From: Elusimicrobia bacterium RIFCSPLOWO2_12_FULL_59_9
Lineage (GTDB): Bacteria > Elusimicrobiota > Elusimicrobia > O2-12-FULL-59-9
Direction: 5' to 3'
Length of the DNA: 27,532 bases
Assembly (NCBI GenBank): GCA_001800185.1
Contig: MGUX01000157.1
Span: 11,013-38,544, forward strand
Part shown: in pieces, positions 25,089 to 27,532 of the stretch
How the letters are laid out: every line of letters begins with the position of its first letter
How positions within the stretch are numbered: the first letter of the stretch is position 1
Translations under genes and position numbers: made by a program
The notes under the pieces: generated by a model
The model's database searches: none
Told to the model about the DNA's origin: nothing
Seen by the model: only the letters and a program-made list of their open reading frames with translations

Positions 25089-26603
25089 ATGGAACAACAA
25101 GCGGTGCAGCGGATTACGGGGCTTGGCCCCCTCGACTTGGCGATTCTGGCGGCCGGGATTTCGGCCCTTTTTGGCGTTGCTTACTTCTCCGGCCGCGAGG
25201 AGAAGGACACCCAGGACTTTTTCCTCGCCCGCCGGCACATCCCGTGGTGGGCGGCCAGCCTCTCTTTCATCGCCACCGAAATCAGCGCCCTGACCATCGT
25301 CGGCGTTCCCGCCGCCGCTTTCCGCGAAAATTGGCAGTACCTTCAGTTTTTCATCGGCTCGGCGATGGCGCGGCTGACCATCGCTTTCCTGTTCATCCCG
25401 GCCTTCTACCGCTACCGCTGCACCACCATCTACGAATTTTTGAGCTACCGCTTCAGCCCGAACACCCAGCGCACCGCCTCGATCTTTTTCTTCATTACCC
25501 GGCTTGTGGCCGCGGGGGTGCGGCTCTACGCGGCGTCTTTGGCCGTGGCGGTGATTCTGGGCTGGGAGCTTAGGACCGCCATCGCCCTGTTTTCCGTCGT
25601 GAGCATCCTTTATATCGGCTACGGCGGCATCAAGGCGGTCGTCTGGACCAACGTGCTCCAGGCCTTCGCTTTTATCGGCGCCGGCGTCGCGTGCCTGCTT
25701 TTCCTCTACAGCCGCATTCCCGGCGGGTCCGGGGAGATTTTCAAGGTCGCCGGGGAATCGGGCAAGCTTTCCCTCATCAACTTGAGCGGCAGCCTGGGCG
25801 ACCCCACCACGCTGTGGATCGCGACGTTAAACGGGCTGTTCGGTTCCCTGTCCGCTTTCGGCACCGATCACGAGCTGATGCAGCGTCTTTTGACGGTGGA
25901 TACTCGCAAGGCCAGCCAGAAGACCATGGTGACGACGATATTCATCGGGCTTCCGGTGACGATGCTGTTTTTGTCCATCGGGACCCTGCTGTTCGTCTAT
26001 TACCGGACGCATCCCGGTCTCGCTCTGCCGGAAAACACCGACAAAATCCTCTCGCATTTCATCGTCTATGAGATGCCCCAGGGCCTCAAGGGGCTGATGC
26101 TCATGGCCATCCTCATGGCCTCCATAGACTCCCCCTTAAGTTCGCTCACGGCCTCTTTCGTCACCGACATCTACCGCTCCGTCTTCCGCCCGGAGGCGAG
26201 CGAGCGGCACTACATGGCGGTGTCCCGCGCCGCCATCGTCGTTTTCGGCCTGATTCTGGCCGTCATCGCCTACGGGTGCCGCAGCTTTGAGGGCATGCTT
26301 TGGTTCGCTTTTAAGATCAACGGCGTGACGGCGGGCAGCCTCCTGGGCATTTTTCTCCTGGGCCTATTGACGCGCCGCCGCGCCAACGCCGCCAACACCA
26401 TCGCGATGGTCACAAGCGCCTTCTGCATGGGATGCCTGCTCTACCTCTCGGAGATGAAGCTTATCGATCTGGCATGGTCCTGGCTCATCGTCATCGGCAC
26501 CGTCTCTACCTTTGTCGGGGCATGGTTGTTGGGGCCCCGCCTGGACTGGTCTAAATCCTCCGTTGCCGACGCTCCCGCCGACGCGCCGCCCGCCGGCGAC
26601 TAA
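25089..26603 (+). CDS. Sodium:solute symporter (SSS family)
   Basis: The 504-residue protein has about 13 hydrophobic helices in the SSS pattern: FFLARRHIPWWAASLSFIATEISALTIVGVPAAAF near the N-terminus, TTIYEFLSYRF, IYTGYGG-like ILYIGYGGIKAVVWTNVLQAF and a conserved MLMAILMASIDSPLSSLTASFVTDIY segment. It should take up a small solute driven by sodium at the inner membrane; the substrate (sugar, sialic acid, proline and others occur in the family) cannot be told. It begins 8 nt after the TlpA-YyaL stop, with AGGAGG at 25071-25076 and GAGGG nearer the ATG, so it belongs to the same operon. Confidence 0.92.
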   Translation: MEQQAVQRITGLGPLDLAILAAGISALFGVAYFSGREEKDTQDFFLARRHIPWWAASLSFIATEISALTIVGVPAAAFRENWQYLQFFIGSAMARLTIAFLFIPAFYRYRCTTIYEFLSYRFSPNTQRTASIFFFITRLVAAGVRLYAASLAVAVILGWELRTAIALFSVVSILYIGYGGIKAVVWTNVLQAFAFIGAGVACLLFLYSRIPGGSGEIFKVAGESGKLSLINLSGSLGDPTTLWIATLNGLFGSLSAFGTDHELMQRLLTVDTRKASQKTMVTTIFIGLPVTMLFLSIGTLLFVYYRTHPGLALPENTDKILSHFIVYEMPQGLKGLMLMAILMASIDSPLSSLTASFVTDIYRSVFRPEASERHYMAVSRAAIVVFGLILAVIAYGCRSFEGMLWFAFKINGVTAGSLLGIFLLGLLTRRRANAANTIAMVTSAFCMGCLLYLSEMKLIDLAWSWLIVIGTVSTFVGAWLLGPRLDWSKSSVADAPADAPPAGD

Positions 26604-26686
26604 ATCCGCTCCCGCAGGCCGCCCTGCCTTTGCTTAATGCGGGCAGAACAAATACGATTTTCTCGATGAGCAGGCCCATCAGACGG

Positions 26687-26725
26687 CGACGGTGTCACGA
26701 CGGTGCGACGGTGTCAGGCTTGACA
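26687..26725. repeat. REP-like direct repeats with a short hairpin
   Basis: CGACGGTG occurs three times (26687-26694, 26698-26705, 26706-26713), twice extended to CGACGGTGTCA. The last copy runs into TGTCA GGCT TGACA (26712-26725), a 5-bp hairpin. The block lies 24 bp past the 3' end of the RAYT remnant, where REP substrates are often found. The rest of the gap (26604-26748) has only a weak stem (CCCGCA 26611-26616, TGCGGG 26638-26643) without a T-tract. Confidence 0.5.
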
Positions 26726-26748
26726 AACATGACAGATGGGGCAGATTA

Positions 26749-27438
26749 TCAGTTGGAGTGGTTGCGGGAAAGGATTTTGGAGATGGCGGCGGGGGAGAGG
26801 GAGAGAAAGCGCGCGATTTGCGAGTGAGCGTGCCCCTCTTGGATTGCGGCTAGAACGAATTTTTTTCTGGCGGCCGTGATGGATCTTTGTTGAGAGCGGG
26901 AGCACAGCAAGGAGCGGGGGATGTTTTTGTCGGTGGCTGCGGCCAGCGCGTTCAAGGGGTGCTGTTTTGTGCGTGAGTTGCCTTCCACGGCTTGGGGTGC
27001 CTTCACAAGAGCCTTGTTGTTTACAATAAATGCTTCGTCACCCAAGAAGGGAGATGAGGGGGAAGGATAGAAGTCCTCATCATGCTTGCCGCGCATTCCA
27101 TCATGAACAAACTGGGCGTAAATTCGGCGGCTTCGGTTGATGTCGGGAGCAAGCAACCGAAGTGGTATTGAGGCGTCCACAGGCAATGAAGTGTTCGATG
27201 CTAGGTATGCATGATGTCCAGACCAGCGCCAGCGGGATGGATGCTCTGCGAGTTTCGCCCGAACGGGATTGAGATGAATGTGCCGGAGCAGTTCCAAAAG
27301 ATAAGAGTCTTTCTGGCAAAGGATTGCTTTGAATCTATTTTGGAAGACATGTCCGAATCTTCGGCGATGGAAATTGTAGTGCTTAGAGTAGCGCAGCAAG
27401 ATGCGCTGCATGATCGTTGAGATGGGGACTCGATCCAC
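26749..27438 (-). pseudogene. REP-associated tyrosine transposase (RAYT), 5'-truncated
   Basis: The 229-residue frame contains the RAYT/Y1-transposase core: VPISTIMQRILLRYSKHYN, RRFGHVFQNRFKAILCQKDSYLLELLRHIHLNPVRA and WSGHHAYL, then a long C-terminal part ending in a helix-turn-helix (SQIARFLSLSPAAISKILS). The N-terminal third with the HUH metal site, normally ending in a MPNHFHLLIEV-like segment, is missing: upstream codons keep the IEVD residues, then lose similarity, and an in-frame TAA stands at 27478-27480. Without HUH it cannot cleave DNA by the usual route. The GTG at 27438 is only the first start codon left. GC is visibly lower than in the neighbours, a sign of transfer. Confidence 0.82.
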
Positions 27439-27532
27439 CTCTATCCCGTCCAGTATAATTGAAACAATCTTAGGCTGTTAGATCTGTTGACATCTTATCC
27501 CCCCAAAGGCGTTAACTTAGGGAGGTTAAGAT
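27439..27532. other. Right-edge sequence upstream of the RAYT remnant
   Basis: These 94 bases hold no recognisable gene. ATCTTATCC (27492-27500) and GGTTAAGAT (27524-27532) are an imperfect inverted repeat at the very edge, which could be part of whatever replaced the missing RAYT N-terminus; too little is visible to say. Confidence 0.3.

Overview
The window is GC-rich bacterial chromosome, mostly housekeeping genes packed into short operons with overlapping or nearly touching ends. The host looks like a diderm (Gram-negative) bacterium: there is a PagL-like outer-membrane lipid A deacylase, a PilT motor of type IV pili, periplasmic thioredoxin-fold proteins, and haem synthesis by the C5 (glutamyl-tRNA) route. 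Gene content and fusions would fit a deep-branching phylum such as Elusimicrobiota, but that is a weak guess made without any search.

Layout. 1-2003 (minus): a DUF1015 gene translationally coupled to a response regulator-GGDEF gene that runs off the left edge. 2095-8272 (plus): nadD-yqeK fusion, LytR_C membrane protein, pilT, cyclic-nucleotide-binding protein, rsfS, argS. 8292-10997 (minus): hemB, a half-size EamA transporter, hemL. 11295-16013 (plus): topA, a xerC/D-like recombinase, purA. 16037-17696 (minus): ECF sigma factor and its zinc-finger anti-sigma with a PrcB-like C-terminus. 17805-17878 (minus): tRNA-Glu(CUC). 18097-19039 (plus): a frameshifted quinone oxidoreductase. 19061-21273 (minus): a secreted unknown, a PagL-like protein, a single-domain response regulator. 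21414-26603 (plus): a DsbA-like protein, a TlpA-YyaL fusion, a sodium:solute symporter. 26749-27438 (minus): a 5'-truncated REP-associated tyrosine transposase (RAYT) of visibly lower GC.

The most unusual material is non-coding or overlaid on coding sequence. (1) A GC-rich hairpin element occurs three times. Two copies lie inside open genes (DUF1015 and xerC) and read through in frame; their stems show a compensatory base-pair change and their 13-nt loops are nearly identical. A third, diverged copy precedes purA. (2) The tRNA-Glu gene is flanked by a perfect 14-bp inverted repeat that extends its acceptor stem to 21 bp. (3) A 157-bp block at 20406-20562 is almost entirely consecutive palindromes. 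(4) A MITE-like 141-bp element with 28-nt imperfect terminal inverted repeats lies between hemB and topA. (5) Repeats with a short hairpin sit beside the truncated RAYT, the enzyme class known to mobilise REP palindromes. Together these suggest a genome colonised by small palindromic elements, some of which have become part of proteins. The link between the elements and the RAYT is inference.
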